A DNA stretch of 64,000 nucleotides from Pseudomonas reinekei (GTDB lineage: Bacteria > Pseudomonadota > Gammaproteobacteria > Pseudomonadales > Pseudomonadaceae): NCBI RefSeq assembly GCF_001945365.1, contig NZ_MSTQ01000021.1, forward strand, positions 1 through 64,000. The letters are read 5' to 3'. The position numbers and the translations under genes are program-made. Of this stretch, positions 8,589-17,209 are shown piece by piece. Under the pieces are notes generated by a model. It had not been told where the DNA came from and searched no databases. It saw nothing but the letters and a program-made list of their open reading frames with translations. The number at the start of each line of letters is the position of its first letter. Position 1 is the stretch's first letter.

Positions 8589-8600
8589 GAGGTTATTCCC

Positions 8601-9341
8601 TTAGTCCATGAAGCCTTGCAGCTTCAACTCAATGGAGCGTGGGTTTTCACCTTCGGCGATCGACAGGATCCCTTCCAACAACATTTCGCGATAACGCGAT
8701 TGGCGCAACGCAATGGATTTGAGTTTGGCGGCAATCGGCAGCAGCACCAGGTTGGCACTGGCCACACCGTAGATGGTGGCGACGAACGCCACGGCGATAC
8801 CGCTGCCCAGTTGCGATGGATCAGCGAGGTTGCCCATGACATGAATCAGGCCCATGACCGCACCGATGATACCGATGGTCGGCGCGTAACCGCCCATGCT
8901 CTCAAAGACTTTGGCAGCCTCGATATCGCGGCTTTCCTGGGTGTAGAAATCCACTTCGAGAATGCTGCGGATCGCTTCCGGCTCGGCGCCGTCTACCAAC
9001 AATTGCAGGCCCTTGCGCGAGTAATTGTCGGATTCGGCGTCAGCGACCCCTTCCAGGCCCAGCAAGCCTTCCTTGCGTGCCGTCAGGCTCCAGTTGACGA
9101 CGCGATCGATGCCACCGGCCAGATCGACACGCGGCGGAAACAGAATCCACGCCAGAATCTGCATGGCACGCTTGAAGGCGCTCATCGGTGATTGCAGCAG
9201 GGCCGCGCCGATGGTCCCGCCGAGTACGATCAAGGCCGCCGGGCCGTTGGCCAGTGCACCGAGATGACCGCCTTCGAGGTAGTTGCCGCCGATGATCGCG
9301 ACGAACGCCATGATGATGCCGATAAGGCTCAGAACATCCAT
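8601..9341 (-). CDS. motC: Flagellar stator protein MotC
   Basis: MotC is the MotA-type proton channel subunit. The 246-residue product starts at ATG 9341, sharing one base with the cheB stop (TGATG), so translation is coupled. It has four predicted membrane helices: near residues 1-17 and 28-46, then the pair around YAPTIGIIGAVMGLIHVMGN and IAVAFVATIYGVASANLVLL. A cytoplasmic loop between pairs contacts FliG. An upstream in-frame GTG at 9350 is less likely. Confidence 0.95.
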   Translation of the reverse strand: MDVLSLIGIIMAFVAIIGGNYLEGGHLGALANGPAALIVLGGTIGAALLQSPMSAFKRAMQILAWILFPPRVDLAGGIDRVVNWSLTARKEGLLGLEGVADAESDNYSRKGLQLLVDGAEPEAIRSILEVDFYTQESRDIEAAKVFESMGGYAPTIGIIGAVMGLIHVMGNLADPSQLGSGIAVAFVATIYGVASANLVLLPIAAKLKSIALRQSRYREMLLEGILSIAEGENPRSIELKLQGFMD

Positions 9342-10471
9342 CAGATACACGCCTCGACGATGTGCCGGCCGATATCGTCCAGGCTGTACACCGCGTCGGC
9401 GAGTTCAGCTTTGACGATGGCCATCGGCATGCCGTAGATCACACAACTGGCTTCATCCTGTGCCCAGATCGAACTGCCGCCCTGCTTGAGCAGGCGCGCG
9501 CCTTCGCGACCGTCGGCGCCCATGCCGGTCAACACGACCGCCAGAACTTTGTCACCGTAGGACTTGGCCGCCGAACCGAAGGTGATATCGACACACGGTT
9601 TGTAATTCAAACGTTCGTCGCCCGGCAGGATTTTCACCGCGCCACGGCCGTCGATCATCATTTGCTTGCCGCCCGGTGCAAGCAGGGCCAAACCTGGGCG
9701 CAGGATGTCGCCATCCTCGGCTTCCTTGACGCTGATGCGGCACAGCTTGTCCAGACGCTCGGCGAACGCCTTGGTGAAGGCGGCGGGCATGTGCTGGATC
9801 AGTACGATCGGTGCCGGAAAGTTGGCCGGCAACTGGGTCAGGACCCGCTGCAAGGCAACCGGACCGCCCGTGGACGTGCCGATGGCCACCAGTTTGTAGG
9901 CTTTGCGTTTCGGCGCGGGCGACGATGCCGTCGGCACAGGGGGACGCGGCGCAATAGGTGTCGGCGCCGGGCGTACAGGCGCACTGCTGCCGTAACTGCC
10001 GACGCTCGAAGGCGCAGGTGTCGGAGCGGGAGCGGCCACAGGGGCCGGTGCGCTATATGTGCTGACGCGACGATTGCTGCGCGAGATGCTCAGGATCTTT
10101 TCGCACAGCAGTTGCTTGACCTTCTCGGGATTGCGCGAGATGTCTTCGAAATTCTTCGGCAGGAAGTCCACCGCGCCGGCGTCCAGCGCATCGAGGGTCA
10201 CCCGGGCGCCTTCGTGGGTCAGCGAGGAAAACATCAAGACCGGGGTCGGGCAGCGCTGCATGATGTGCCGCACCGCCGTGATGCCGTCCATCATGGGCAT
10301 CTCGTAGTCCATGGTGATCACGTCCGGCTTGAGGGCCAGTGCCTGATCGATCGCCTCTTTTCCGTTGGTCGCCGTGCCGACGACCTGGATATTCGAATCC
10401 GCTGAAAGAATTTCCGAGACGCGGCGGCGGAAAAACCCCGAATCATCCACCACCAGGACTTTGACTGCCAT
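9341..10471 (-). CDS. cheB: Chemotaxis methylesterase/deamidase CheB
   Basis: CheB removes methyl groups from receptors and is activated by CheA. The 376-residue protein starts MAVKVLVVDDSGFFRR at 10471 after GGAGTGTTT. An N-terminal receiver domain (1-120) has its phospho-acceptor at Asp55 (VITMDYEMPMMDG). A long Pro/Ala/Ser linker follows. The C-terminal methylesterase domain carries the Ser in AIGTSTGGP, the His in LIQHMP and the Asp in TGMGADG. The partner methyltransferase CheR is not in the window. Confidence 0.97.
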   Translation of the reverse strand: MAVKVLVVDDSGFFRRRVSEILSADSNIQVVGTATNGKEAIDQALALKPDVITMDYEMPMMDGITAVRHIMQRCPTPVLMFSSLTHEGARVTLDALDAGAVDFLPKNFEDISRNPEKVKQLLCEKILSISRSNRRVSTYSAPAPVAAPAPTPAPSSVGSYGSSAPVRPAPTPIAPRPPVPTASSPAPKRKAYKLVAIGTSTGGPVALQRVLTQLPANFPAPIVLIQHMPAAFTKAFAERLDKLCRISVKEAEDGDILRPGLALLAPGGKQMMIDGRGAVKILPGDERLNYKPCVDITFGSAAKSYGDKVLAVVLTGMGADGREGARLLKQGGSSIWAQDEASCVIYGMPMAIVKAELADAVYSLDDIGRHIVEACI

Positions 10472-10520
10472 AAACACTCCGTTAGACGGAGCGAGGCTCA
10501 GTCGCCCCGCTCCACCAGAA

Positions 10521-12788
10521 TCAAATACGCCGTGCGGCGTAACGCTTGAGCATGCTCGGAACATCGAGAATCAGCGCAATGCGACCGTCACCGGTGATGG
10601 TGGCGCCCGACATGCCCGGGGTTCCCTGGAGCATTTTGCCCAATGGCTTGATGACGACTTCTTCCTGGCCCACCAGTTGATCGACGACGAAGCCGATCCG
10701 CTGGGTGCCCACCGAAAGGATCACCACATGGCCTTCGCGCTGCTCTTCGTGAGCGGCCGAGCTGACCAGCCAGCGCTTGAGGTAGAACAATGGCAGTGCC
10801 TTGTCCCGCACGATCACCACTTCCTGACCGTCCACGACGTTGGTGGTCGACAGGTCGAGGTGGAAGATTTCGTTGACGTTCACCAGCGGGAACGCGAACG
10901 CCTGGTTGCCGAGCATGACCATCAGCGTCGGCATGATTGCCAGGGTCAACGGCACCTTGATGACGATCTTCGATCCCTGGCCCTTGGCCGAGAAAATGTT
11001 GATCGAACCGTTGAGCTGGGAAATCTTGGTTTTCACCACGTCCATGCCCACGCCACGACCCGACACGTCGGAGATCTCGGTCTTGGTCGAGAAGCCCGGT
11101 GCAAAGATCAGGTTGTAGCACTCGGTGTCGCTCAGGCGATCGGCTGCATCCTTGTCCATCACACCGCGTTTCACCGCGATGGAACGCAGGACGTTCGGGT
11201 CCATGCCTTTGCCGTCATCGGAGATCGACAGCAGGATGTGGTCGCCTTCCTGCTCTGCGGCCAGGATCACCTTGCCGCCACGGGCCTTGCCCGATGCTTC
11301 GCGTTCTTCCGGCGATTCGATACCGTGGTCGACCGCGTTGCGCACCAAGTGGACCAACGGGTCGGCAAGGGCCTCGACGAGGTTCTTGTCGAGGTCGGTT
11401 TCTTCGCCGACCAGTTCCAGGTTGATCTCTTTCTTGAGCTGGCGAGCCAGGTCGCGAACCAGACGCGGGAAGCGCCCGAAGACCTTCTTGATCGGTTGCA
11501 TCCGGGTCTTCATGACCGCTGTTTGCAGGTCGGCCGTGACCACGTCAAGGTTGGACACGGCTTTGGACATGGCTTCGTCGGCGCTGTTGGCACCGAGTCG
11601 GACCAGGCGGTTACGCACCAGCACCAGTTCGCCCACCATGTTCATGATTTCGTCCAGGCGAGCGGTGTCGACCCGCACGGTGGTCTCGGCTTCGCTGGCC
11701 GGTTTTTCCGCCGGTGGCGCGGCCGGGGCACGGGCCGGAGCCGGTGCAGCAGCGGCAGGTGCCGGTGTTTCGGCTTTCGGCTCAGGGGCCTTGGCCACCG
11801 GTTTCGGTGCCGCAGCCTTGGCGACAGGCGCCGCAACCGCTGCGCTGGCAGCGGTTGCCGTTCCTGCGGTCGCGCCCACTTCAGTGAACTTGCCTTTGCC
11901 GTGCAGCTCGTCGAGCAGCGATTCGAATTCGTGATCGGTGATCAGGTCGCTGCCGGCCGCCGCAGCGGTTGGCGCGGCAGGAGTCGGCACCGAAGCGATG
12001 GCCGATTCCAGCGCATCAACGGCAAAGTTACCCTTGCCGTGCAGCTGGTCGAGCAGTGCTTCAAATTCGTCGTCGGTGATGTCCGAGCTGTCGCCCGCCG
12101 CTTTCGGAGCCTGCGGCGCGGCAGGGGCAGCCGGTGCAACGGCATCAACGGCGAACTGGCCTTTACCGTGCAACTGGTCGAGCAACGACTCGAACTCGGC
12201 GTCGGTGATTTCGTCGCTGGCCGCCGCATCGCCAGCCGGTACCGGAGTAGCCGTCGGCGCCTCGGCCTGGGCCTTGACGGCGTTCAGCGAGTCCAGCAGT
12301 TGTTCGAATTCATTGTCGGTGATATCACCCGACTCGCTTTCAGCGGCAGGTTCTTCAACCACGTGGGCGACAGGCGCAGGTGCAACCTCGTCGGCCGATT
12401 GCGGCTCGGCCAGACGGGCCAGCGCCGCGAGCAATTCTGGTGTGGCAGCCGTGATCGGGCTGCGTTCGCGGACTTCGCTGAACATGCTGTTCACTGCGTC
12501 CAGCGCTTCAAGAACCACGTCCATCAATTCCGAGTCAACGCGACGCTCACCCTTGCGCAGGATGTCGAACACGTTCTCGGCGATGTGGCAGCACTCCACC
12601 AGCTCGTTGAGCTGGAGGAAGCCGGCGCCCCCTTTTACAGTGTGGAAACCGCGAAAAATTGCATTGAGCAAATCCGCATCATCCGGCCGGCTTTCCAGCT
12701 CGACCAGTTGCTCGGACAGTTGCTCTAGAATCTCGCCGGCCTCAACCAGGAAATCCTGAAGGATCTCTTCATCGGCGCCGAAGCTCAT
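10521..12788 (-). CDS. cheA: Chemotaxis histidine kinase CheA
   Basis: CheA autophosphorylates in response to receptors and passes phosphate to CheY and CheB. The 755-residue protein has an Hpt domain with phospho-His49 (FRGFHTVKGGAGF). A long low-complexity linker (about 130-365) carries four copies of an ITDxEFExLLDxLHGKG-like motif. The linker takes the place of a recognisable P2 domain. Then come the dimerisation and kinase domains (HLVRNAVDHGIESPEER, ISDDGKGMD, GRGVGMDVV) and a CheW-like regulatory end (FPLVNVNEIF, VVDQLVGQEEVV). It belongs to the flagellar che operon. Confidence 0.97.
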   Translation of the reverse strand: MSFGADEEILQDFLVEAGEILEQLSEQLVELESRPDDADLLNAIFRGFHTVKGGAGFLQLNELVECCHIAENVFDILRKGERRVDSELMDVVLEALDAVNSMFSEVRERSPITAATPELLAALARLAEPQSADEVAPAPVAHVVEEPAAESESGDITDNEFEQLLDSLNAVKAQAEAPTATPVPAGDAAASDEITDAEFESLLDQLHGKGQFAVDAVAPAAPAAPQAPKAAGDSSDITDDEFEALLDQLHGKGNFAVDALESAIASVPTPAAPTAAAAGSDLITDHEFESLLDELHGKGKFTEVGATAGTATAASAAVAAPVAKAAAPKPVAKAPEPKAETPAPAAAAPAPARAPAAPPAEKPASEAETTVRVDTARLDEIMNMVGELVLVRNRLVRLGANSADEAMSKAVSNLDVVTADLQTAVMKTRMQPIKKVFGRFPRLVRDLARQLKKEINLELVGEETDLDKNLVEALADPLVHLVRNAVDHGIESPEEREASGKARGGKVILAAEQEGDHILLSISDDGKGMDPNVLRSIAVKRGVMDKDAADRLSDTECYNLIFAPGFSTKTEISDVSGRGVGMDVVKTKISQLNGSINIFSAKGQGSKIVIKVPLTLAIMPTLMVMLGNQAFAFPLVNVNEIFHLDLSTTNVVDGQEVVIVRDKALPLFYLKRWLVSSAAHEEQREGHVVILSVGTQRIGFVVDQLVGQEEVVIKPLGKMLQGTPGMSGATITGDGRIALILDVPSMLKRYAARRI
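11883..12326 (-). repeat. Four imperfect repeats coding for an acidic motif in the CheA linker
   Basis: Residues 155-168 (DITDNEFEQLLDSL), 193-213, 236-256 and 282-302 of CheA are variants of one short motif. The last three share EFESLLD or EFEALLD followed by LHGKG. Spacing is 38-46 residues, separated by Ala/Pro-rich spacers. The repeats read as amphipathic helices on a flexible tether, which suggests docking sites. That function is inferred. Confidence 0.85.
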
Positions 12789-12805
12789 TAATGGTGTGCT
12801 CCTAC

Positions 12806-12850
12806 AGGTCTAAAAACCCAAAAAACCTAAAATTCTAAAACGCTAAAATC
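12806..12850 (-). other. TTTTAG-repeat stretch in the cheZ-cheA gap
   Basis: Read on the coding strand, the end of cheZ and the gap to cheA hold TTTTAG three times in succession, then GGTTTTTTGGG and TTTTTAG, in an otherwise GC-rich operon. The first copy contains the cheZ stop codon. The transcript would be U-rich here. This could be an Hfq site, an RNase E cleavage region, or simple sequence drift. Confidence 0.5.
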
Positions 12851-13631
12851 CCAGGCTGGATAACAAATCGTCCACATCGTCCTGACCGGACACAACGTCT
12901 TCTCTTTTATCGGCATGAATCTGCGGACCTTCACCCTGAGAGAGATGTTTTTGTGGATCTTTTTCTGCAAGCATCGCTTCACGGTCATGTTCGATGCCCG
13001 CAAAGCGGTCCACCTGACTGGCCATGAGTACGAGCTTGAGCAGGTTGCTTTCAACTTCGGTGACCAGTTGGGTCACACGCTTGATCACTTGACCTGTGAG
13101 GTCCTGATAATCCTGGGCCAGCAGGATGTCGTTGAGGTTGCCCGACACGGCACGGTTGTCTGTGCTGCTGCGTGCCAGGAACCCGTCGACGCGCCGGGCC
13201 AGTTCGCGGAACTCTTCAGCGCCGACTTCGCGACGCATGAACCGCCCCCAATCCGTGCTCAAGGCCTGGGCTTCGTCGGCCAGGCTGTTGACCAGCGGCG
13301 TGGCGTTTTCCACCAGGTCCATGGTGCGGTTGGCCGCGGCCTCGGTCAGCTTGACCACATAGCCCAGACGCTCGGTGGCGTCGGTGATCTGTGACACCTC
13401 CTCGGCTTGCGGCATGTGCGGGTCAATCTGAAAATTGACGATCGCGCTATGCAGCTCGCGGGTGAGCTTGCCCACTTCCTGATACAGGCCGCGGTCACGG
13501 GTCTGGTTGAGCTCATGGATCAATTGCACAGCATCGCCAAACCTGCCTTTTTCAAGGCTCGCGACCAGTTCGACGGCGTGTTTTTTCAGGGTCGATTCAA
13601 AATCGCCCTGCGAAGATTCGTTATGCCCCAT
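12843..13631 (-). CDS. cheZ: CheY-P phosphatase CheZ
   Basis: CheZ speeds dephosphorylation of CheY-P and so resets the motor. The product is 262 residues, mostly helical. It contains the active-site helix motif ILLAQDYQDLTGQVIKRV with the catalytic Gln, and a C-terminal CheY-binding peptide (QDDVDDLLSSLGF). It lies 19 bases after cheY, the usual cheYZ pair. The first residues (MGHNESSQGDFES) fit the Pseudomonas family start. Confidence 0.96.
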   Translation of the reverse strand: MGHNESSQGDFESTLKKHAVELVASLEKGRFGDAVQLIHELNQTRDRGLYQEVGKLTRELHSAIVNFQIDPHMPQAEEVSQITDATERLGYVVKLTEAAANRTMDLVENATPLVNSLADEAQALSTDWGRFMRREVGAEEFRELARRVDGFLARSSTDNRAVSGNLNDILLAQDYQDLTGQVIKRVTQLVTEVESNLLKLVLMASQVDRFAGIEHDREAMLAEKDPQKHLSQGEGPQIHADKREDVVSGQDDVDDLLSSLGF

Positions 13632-13650
13632 AGCTCCCCCGTGGCGCAGT

Positions 13651-14022
13651 TCAACCGATGCGTTCGAAAATCTTCTCGATTTTTTCTTTCAACGCCTGGG
13701 CCGTGAAGGGTTTGACCACATAGCCGTTTACACCGGCCTGGGCCGCTTCGATGATTTGCTCGCGCTTGGCTTCAGCGGTCACCATCAGCACTGGCAGGTG
13801 CTTGAGCTTTTCATCGGCACGCACGTGGCGCAGCAGATCGATACCGGTCATGCCAGGCATGTTCCAGTCGGTCACCAGAAAGTCGATGCTCCCGCTGTTG
13901 AGTACCGGAATGGCGGTAGTGCCATCGTCGGCCTCGACCGTGTTGGTGAACCCAAGGTCACGCAACAGGTTTTTTATGATCCGCCGCATCGTTGAGAAGT
14001 CATCAACGATGAGGATTTTCAT
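13651..14022 (-). CDS. cheY: Chemotaxis response regulator CheY
   Basis: CheY is a single receiver domain of 123 residues (MKILIVDDFSTMRRIIKNLL). It has phospho-acceptor Asp52 (TDWNMPGMTG), the acidic pair DD at 7-8 and Lys104 (YVVKPF). Phosphorylated by CheA, it binds FliM and the switch to change motor rotation. The frame stays open far upstream, but the ATG at 14022 gives the family start. The 166 bases between cheY and fliA have no evident gene; a sigma28 promoter might be expected there, but I could not find a convincing one. Confidence 0.97.
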   Translation of the reverse strand: MKILIVDDFSTMRRIIKNLLRDLGFTNTVEADDGTTAIPVLNSGSIDFLVTDWNMPGMTGIDLLRHVRADEKLKHLPVLMVTAEAKREQIIEAAQAGVNGYVVKPFTAQALKEKIEKIFERIG

Positions 14023-14188
14023 GTTCTTGTCCAATTCGACCTCCAAGCAGACTAAAACGCGCCCAGCACCTGGACGCGCCATTTCAATCAATCTGGCAAA
14101 GCACTCGATGACTGTCTGGAGTGCAACGAAGCGAGACCGGCGCGGTTCATCACCCCCCCAGCCACGTCGCAGTGCCCCCACACTGCCT

Positions 14189-14929
14189 TCAGCGCGCTCG
14201 CCACTCTCCCAAACGCCCCCGCAAACGGGCCGCGCACTGGCTATGTAACTGGCTGACCCGAGATTCGCTGACCCCCAGGACCTCACCGATTTCCTTGAGA
14301 TTCAACTCTTCGTCGTAGTACAGCGCCAACACCAGTCGCTCACGCTCCGGCAAATTGGCAATCGCGTCCGCCAGCGCTGCCTGGAAGCGTTCATCTTCCA
14401 GATCGCGTGACGGCTCGAGATGAGCACTCGCACCATCCTCATGCAGCCCTTCGTGTTCGCCGTCCTGCAAGAGGTCGTCGAAACTGAATAAACGGCTGCC
14501 CAGGGTGTCGTTCAAAATCCCGTAGTAATCGTCGAGACTCAATTGGAGTTCGGCCGCAACTTCGTGATCTTTAGCGTCACGGCCGGTTTTAGCTTCAATC
14601 GAGCGGATGGCGTCGCTGACCATTCGGGTATTGCGGTGGACCGAGCGTGGCGCCCAGTCACCTTTGCGCACTTCATCGAGCATGGCGCCGCGAATGCGGA
14701 TGCCCGCGTACGTCTCGAAACTGGCGCCTTTGCTGGCGTCGTATTTGGTCGAGACTTCCAACAGGCCGATCATCCCGGCCTGGATCAAGTCTTCGACCTG
14801 GACACTGGCCGGCAGACGCGCCAGCAAGTGGTAGGCAATGCGTTTGACCAGCGGCGCGTAACGCTCGATCAGCTCGTACTGCGCATCGCGCGCCGATTTC
14901 TTGTAGAGGTTGTAGCCGCTGGCTGTCAT
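14189..14929 (-). CDS. fliA: Flagellar sigma factor FliA (sigma28)
   Basis: FliA directs transcription of late flagellar and chemotaxis genes. The 246-residue protein starts at ATG 14929, overlapping the fleN stop by four bases (ATGA). Sigma region 2 (RYAPLVKRIAYHLL, VEDLIQAGMIGLLEV, FETYAGIRIRGAMLDEVR), region 3, and a region 4 helix-turn-helix (LKEIGEVLGVSESRVSQLHS) are all present. The anti-sigma gene flgM is not in the window. A sigma28 promoter lies before fliC here. Confidence 0.97.
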   Translation of the reverse strand: MTASGYNLYKKSARDAQYELIERYAPLVKRIAYHLLARLPASVQVEDLIQAGMIGLLEVSTKYDASKGASFETYAGIRIRGAMLDEVRKGDWAPRSVHRNTRMVSDAIRSIEAKTGRDAKDHEVAAELQLSLDDYYGILNDTLGSRLFSFDDLLQDGEHEGLHEDGASAHLEPSRDLEDERFQAALADAIANLPERERLVLALYYDEELNLKEIGEVLGVSESRVSQLHSQCAARLRGRLGEWRAR

Positions 14930-15756
14930 AGCACGGGTCCTGCCGTTTGTTGCACGAGGCGCTCGACGAAGAACTCCAGATGCCCGCGCGGGTTGGCGGG
15001 CAGCGGCCAGGTGTCGACCTTCTGCGCGATCGCCTTGAAGGCCAGCGAGCACTTGGAGCGTGGGAACGCTTCGTAAACGGCGCGTTGTTTTTGCACGGCC
15101 TTGCGCACGCTTTCGTCATAAGGCACGGCGCCGACGTATTGCAGGGCGACGTCGAGGAAGCGATCCGTGACTTTGGTCAACTTGGCGAACAGGTTGCGCC
15201 CTTCCTGCGGGCTCTGGGCCATGTTGGCCAGGACACGGAAGCGGTTCATGCCGTAGTCGCGATTAAGCAGTTTGATCAGGGCGTAGGCGTCGGTGATGGA
15301 GGTCGGCTCGTCGCAGACCACCAGCAACACCTCCTGGGCCGCACGGACAAAACTGACTACCGAGTCACCGATACCCGCAGCGGTGTCAATCACCAGCACG
15401 TCGAGGTTGTCGCCGATGTCGCTGAAGGCCTGGATCAGGCCGGCGTGTTGCGCCGGGCTCAAGTGAACCATGCTCTGGGTGCCGGACGCGGCCGGAACGA
15501 TGCGGATACCGCCTGGGCCCTGCAACAGGACGTCGCGCAGCTCGCAGCGACCTTCAATCACGTCGGCCAGGGTACGTTTGGGTGTCAGGCCCAGCAGAAC
15601 GTCGACGTTCGCCAGCCCCAGGTCGGCGTCAAGCAACATGACGCGCCGGCCCAGTTCAGCCAAAGCCAGGGACAAGTTCACTGACACGTTAGTTTTCCCG
15701 ACGCCACCTTTGCCGCCGGTCACCGCGATCACCTGTACGGGATGCATGCTGCCCAT
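14926..15756 (-). CDS. fleN: Flagellar number regulator FleN (FlhG), MinD-type ATPase
   Basis: FleN restrains FleQ activity and keeps flagella to the proper polar number. The 276-residue protein carries GGKGGVGKT (14-22) and a MinD-like strand MLLDADLGLANVDVLLG. The C-terminal part ends without an obvious amphipathic membrane helix. A second in-frame Met at residue 4 is an alternative start. It lies 116 bases after flhF, its functional opposite, and is translationally coupled to fliA. Confidence 0.96.
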   Translation of the reverse strand: MGSMHPVQVIAVTGGKGGVGKTNVSVNLSLALAELGRRVMLLDADLGLANVDVLLGLTPKRTLADVIEGRCELRDVLLQGPGGIRIVPAASGTQSMVHLSPAQHAGLIQAFSDIGDNLDVLVIDTAAGIGDSVVSFVRAAQEVLLVVCDEPTSITDAYALIKLLNRDYGMNRFRVLANMAQSPQEGRNLFAKLTKVTDRFLDVALQYVGAVPYDESVRKAVQKQRAVYEAFPRSKCSLAFKAIAQKVDTWPLPANPRGHLEFFVERLVQQTAGPVL

Positions 15757-15872
15757 GTTATTTCTTTACCTTGTCTTGCATAGACGGAGGCCACATTACT
15801 GGCTGCGCGTTCGTAAACCGAACAATGCATGGCAGACCATCGATGTAGGTACAAAAACTATTCATTGTTACC

Positions 15873-17198
15873 TCAGCCTACCTGCTTGGTGGGGCTGTGG
15901 TAGATATCAGCGAACATGTCAGCCATGGCTTCTTCGCTGGGTTCTTCCTGCATTTGCACGCTGACGGCGCGGCTGACCAGTTGATGACGACGCGGCAGAT
16001 GCAAATCATCCGGAATCCGCGGGCCATCCGTCAGGTAGGCCACCGGCAATTCATGGCTGATGGCCAGGCTCAACACCTCGCCCAGACTTGCCGTTTCATC
16101 CAGTTTAGTCAGGATGCAGCCAGCAAGCCCGCAGCGCTTGTAACTGTGATAAGCGGCGGTTAGAACCTGTTTCTGGCTGGTGGTTGCCAGAACCAGATAA
16201 TTTTTTGATTTTATGCCTCGTCCGGCCAGGCTTTCGAGCTGCATGCGCAGAGCCGGATCGCTGGCCTGAAGGCCGGCGGTATCGATCAGCACCACACGCT
16301 TGCGCAGCAGAGGTTCCAGCGCCTGCACCAGCGATTGCCCCGGGTCGACGTGGGTCACCGGGACATTGAGAATCCGACCGAGGGTCTTGAGCTGTTCCTG
16401 GGCACCGATGCGGTAGCTGTCCATGCTCACCAGCGCGATATTCTGCGCGCCGTACTTGAGCACGTAACGGGCAGCCAGCTTGGCCAGGGTGGTGGTCTTG
16501 CCCATGCCGGCAGGGCCGACCATGGCAATCACCCCGCCCTCTTCCAGCGGCTCGATTTCCGGCGTGGCAATCATCCGCGCCAGGTGCGCCAGCAACATGC
16601 GCCAGGCCTGACGGGGTTCTTGAATCTCGGAGATCAGCGCCAGCAGGTCGCGCGACAACGGCCCGGACAAACCGATACGTTGCAAACGACGCCAGAGGTT
16701 GGCCTGGCCCGGGCTGCTGCCTTGCAGCTGATTCCACGCCAGGGAGCCCAGCTGTACTTCCATCAGCTCGCGCAGGCTGTTGAGCTCGAAACGCATGGAG
16801 TCAAATACCCGGGAATCCATCGCGGCCGCCGGAGCCTGCGCTGGCGCAGGGCGGCGAGGCTCGGCGTAGGTCGGCTCGATCAGCGGCTCGGCTGCGGTGA
16901 GCGGCAAACCGGCGAACAACTGGCGATTGGTGGCGTTGTCGCTTTCGCCGTCGCTGCGCAGGCTCAACTCGGCCTGGGCGGTGACGATGCGCGACTGGGT
17001 CTTGCGCAGCTCGTCTTCGAGCTCCATGTTCGGCACGCGTGGCGCCAGCGCCGACAGCTTGTAATCCAGAGCAGCCGTCAGCTCGACGCCACCGGCAATG
17101 CGGCGGTTGCCGATGATGGCCGCATCAGCGCCCAGCTCATCACGAACCAGTTTCATGGCCTGACGCATATCGGCGGCGAAAAAACGCTTAACTTGCAT
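15873..17198 (-). CDS. flhF: SRP-type GTPase FlhF, polar flagellum placement
   Basis: FlhF marks the pole where the flagellum is built. The 441-residue protein has an N-terminal basic domain (MQVKRFFAADMRQAMKLVRD), a variable Pro/Ala-rich linker (about 80-128), a helical N domain, and an SRP-like G domain with VGPAGMGKTTTLAKL (G1, about 227-241), VSMDSYRIGAQEQL, LIDTAG and TKLDET. It lies 11 bases after flhA, so both share the flhA promoter. Confidence 0.96.
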   Translation of the reverse strand: MQVKRFFAADMRQAMKLVRDELGADAAIIGNRRIAGGVELTAALDYKLSALAPRVPNMELEDELRKTQSRIVTAQAELSLRSDGESDNATNRQLFAGLPLTAAEPLIEPTYAEPRRPAPAQAPAAAMDSRVFDSMRFELNSLRELMEVQLGSLAWNQLQGSSPGQANLWRRLQRIGLSGPLSRDLLALISEIQEPRQAWRMLLAHLARMIATPEIEPLEEGGVIAMVGPAGMGKTTTLAKLAARYVLKYGAQNIALVSMDSYRIGAQEQLKTLGRILNVPVTHVDPGQSLVQALEPLLRKRVVLIDTAGLQASDPALRMQLESLAGRGIKSKNYLVLATTSQKQVLTAAYHSYKRCGLAGCILTKLDETASLGEVLSLAISHELPVAYLTDGPRIPDDLHLPRRHQLVSRAVSVQMQEEPSEEAMADMFADIYHSPTKQVG

Positions 17199-17209
17199 AA
17201 ACCACTACC

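Noticed and set aside
10365..12728. Long open frame on the plus strand opposite cheA (787 codons)
   Set aside because: It is the antisense shadow of a GC-rich gene. Its translation is Arg/Gly/His-rich low complexity with no domain, while cheA on the other strand is fully recognisable.
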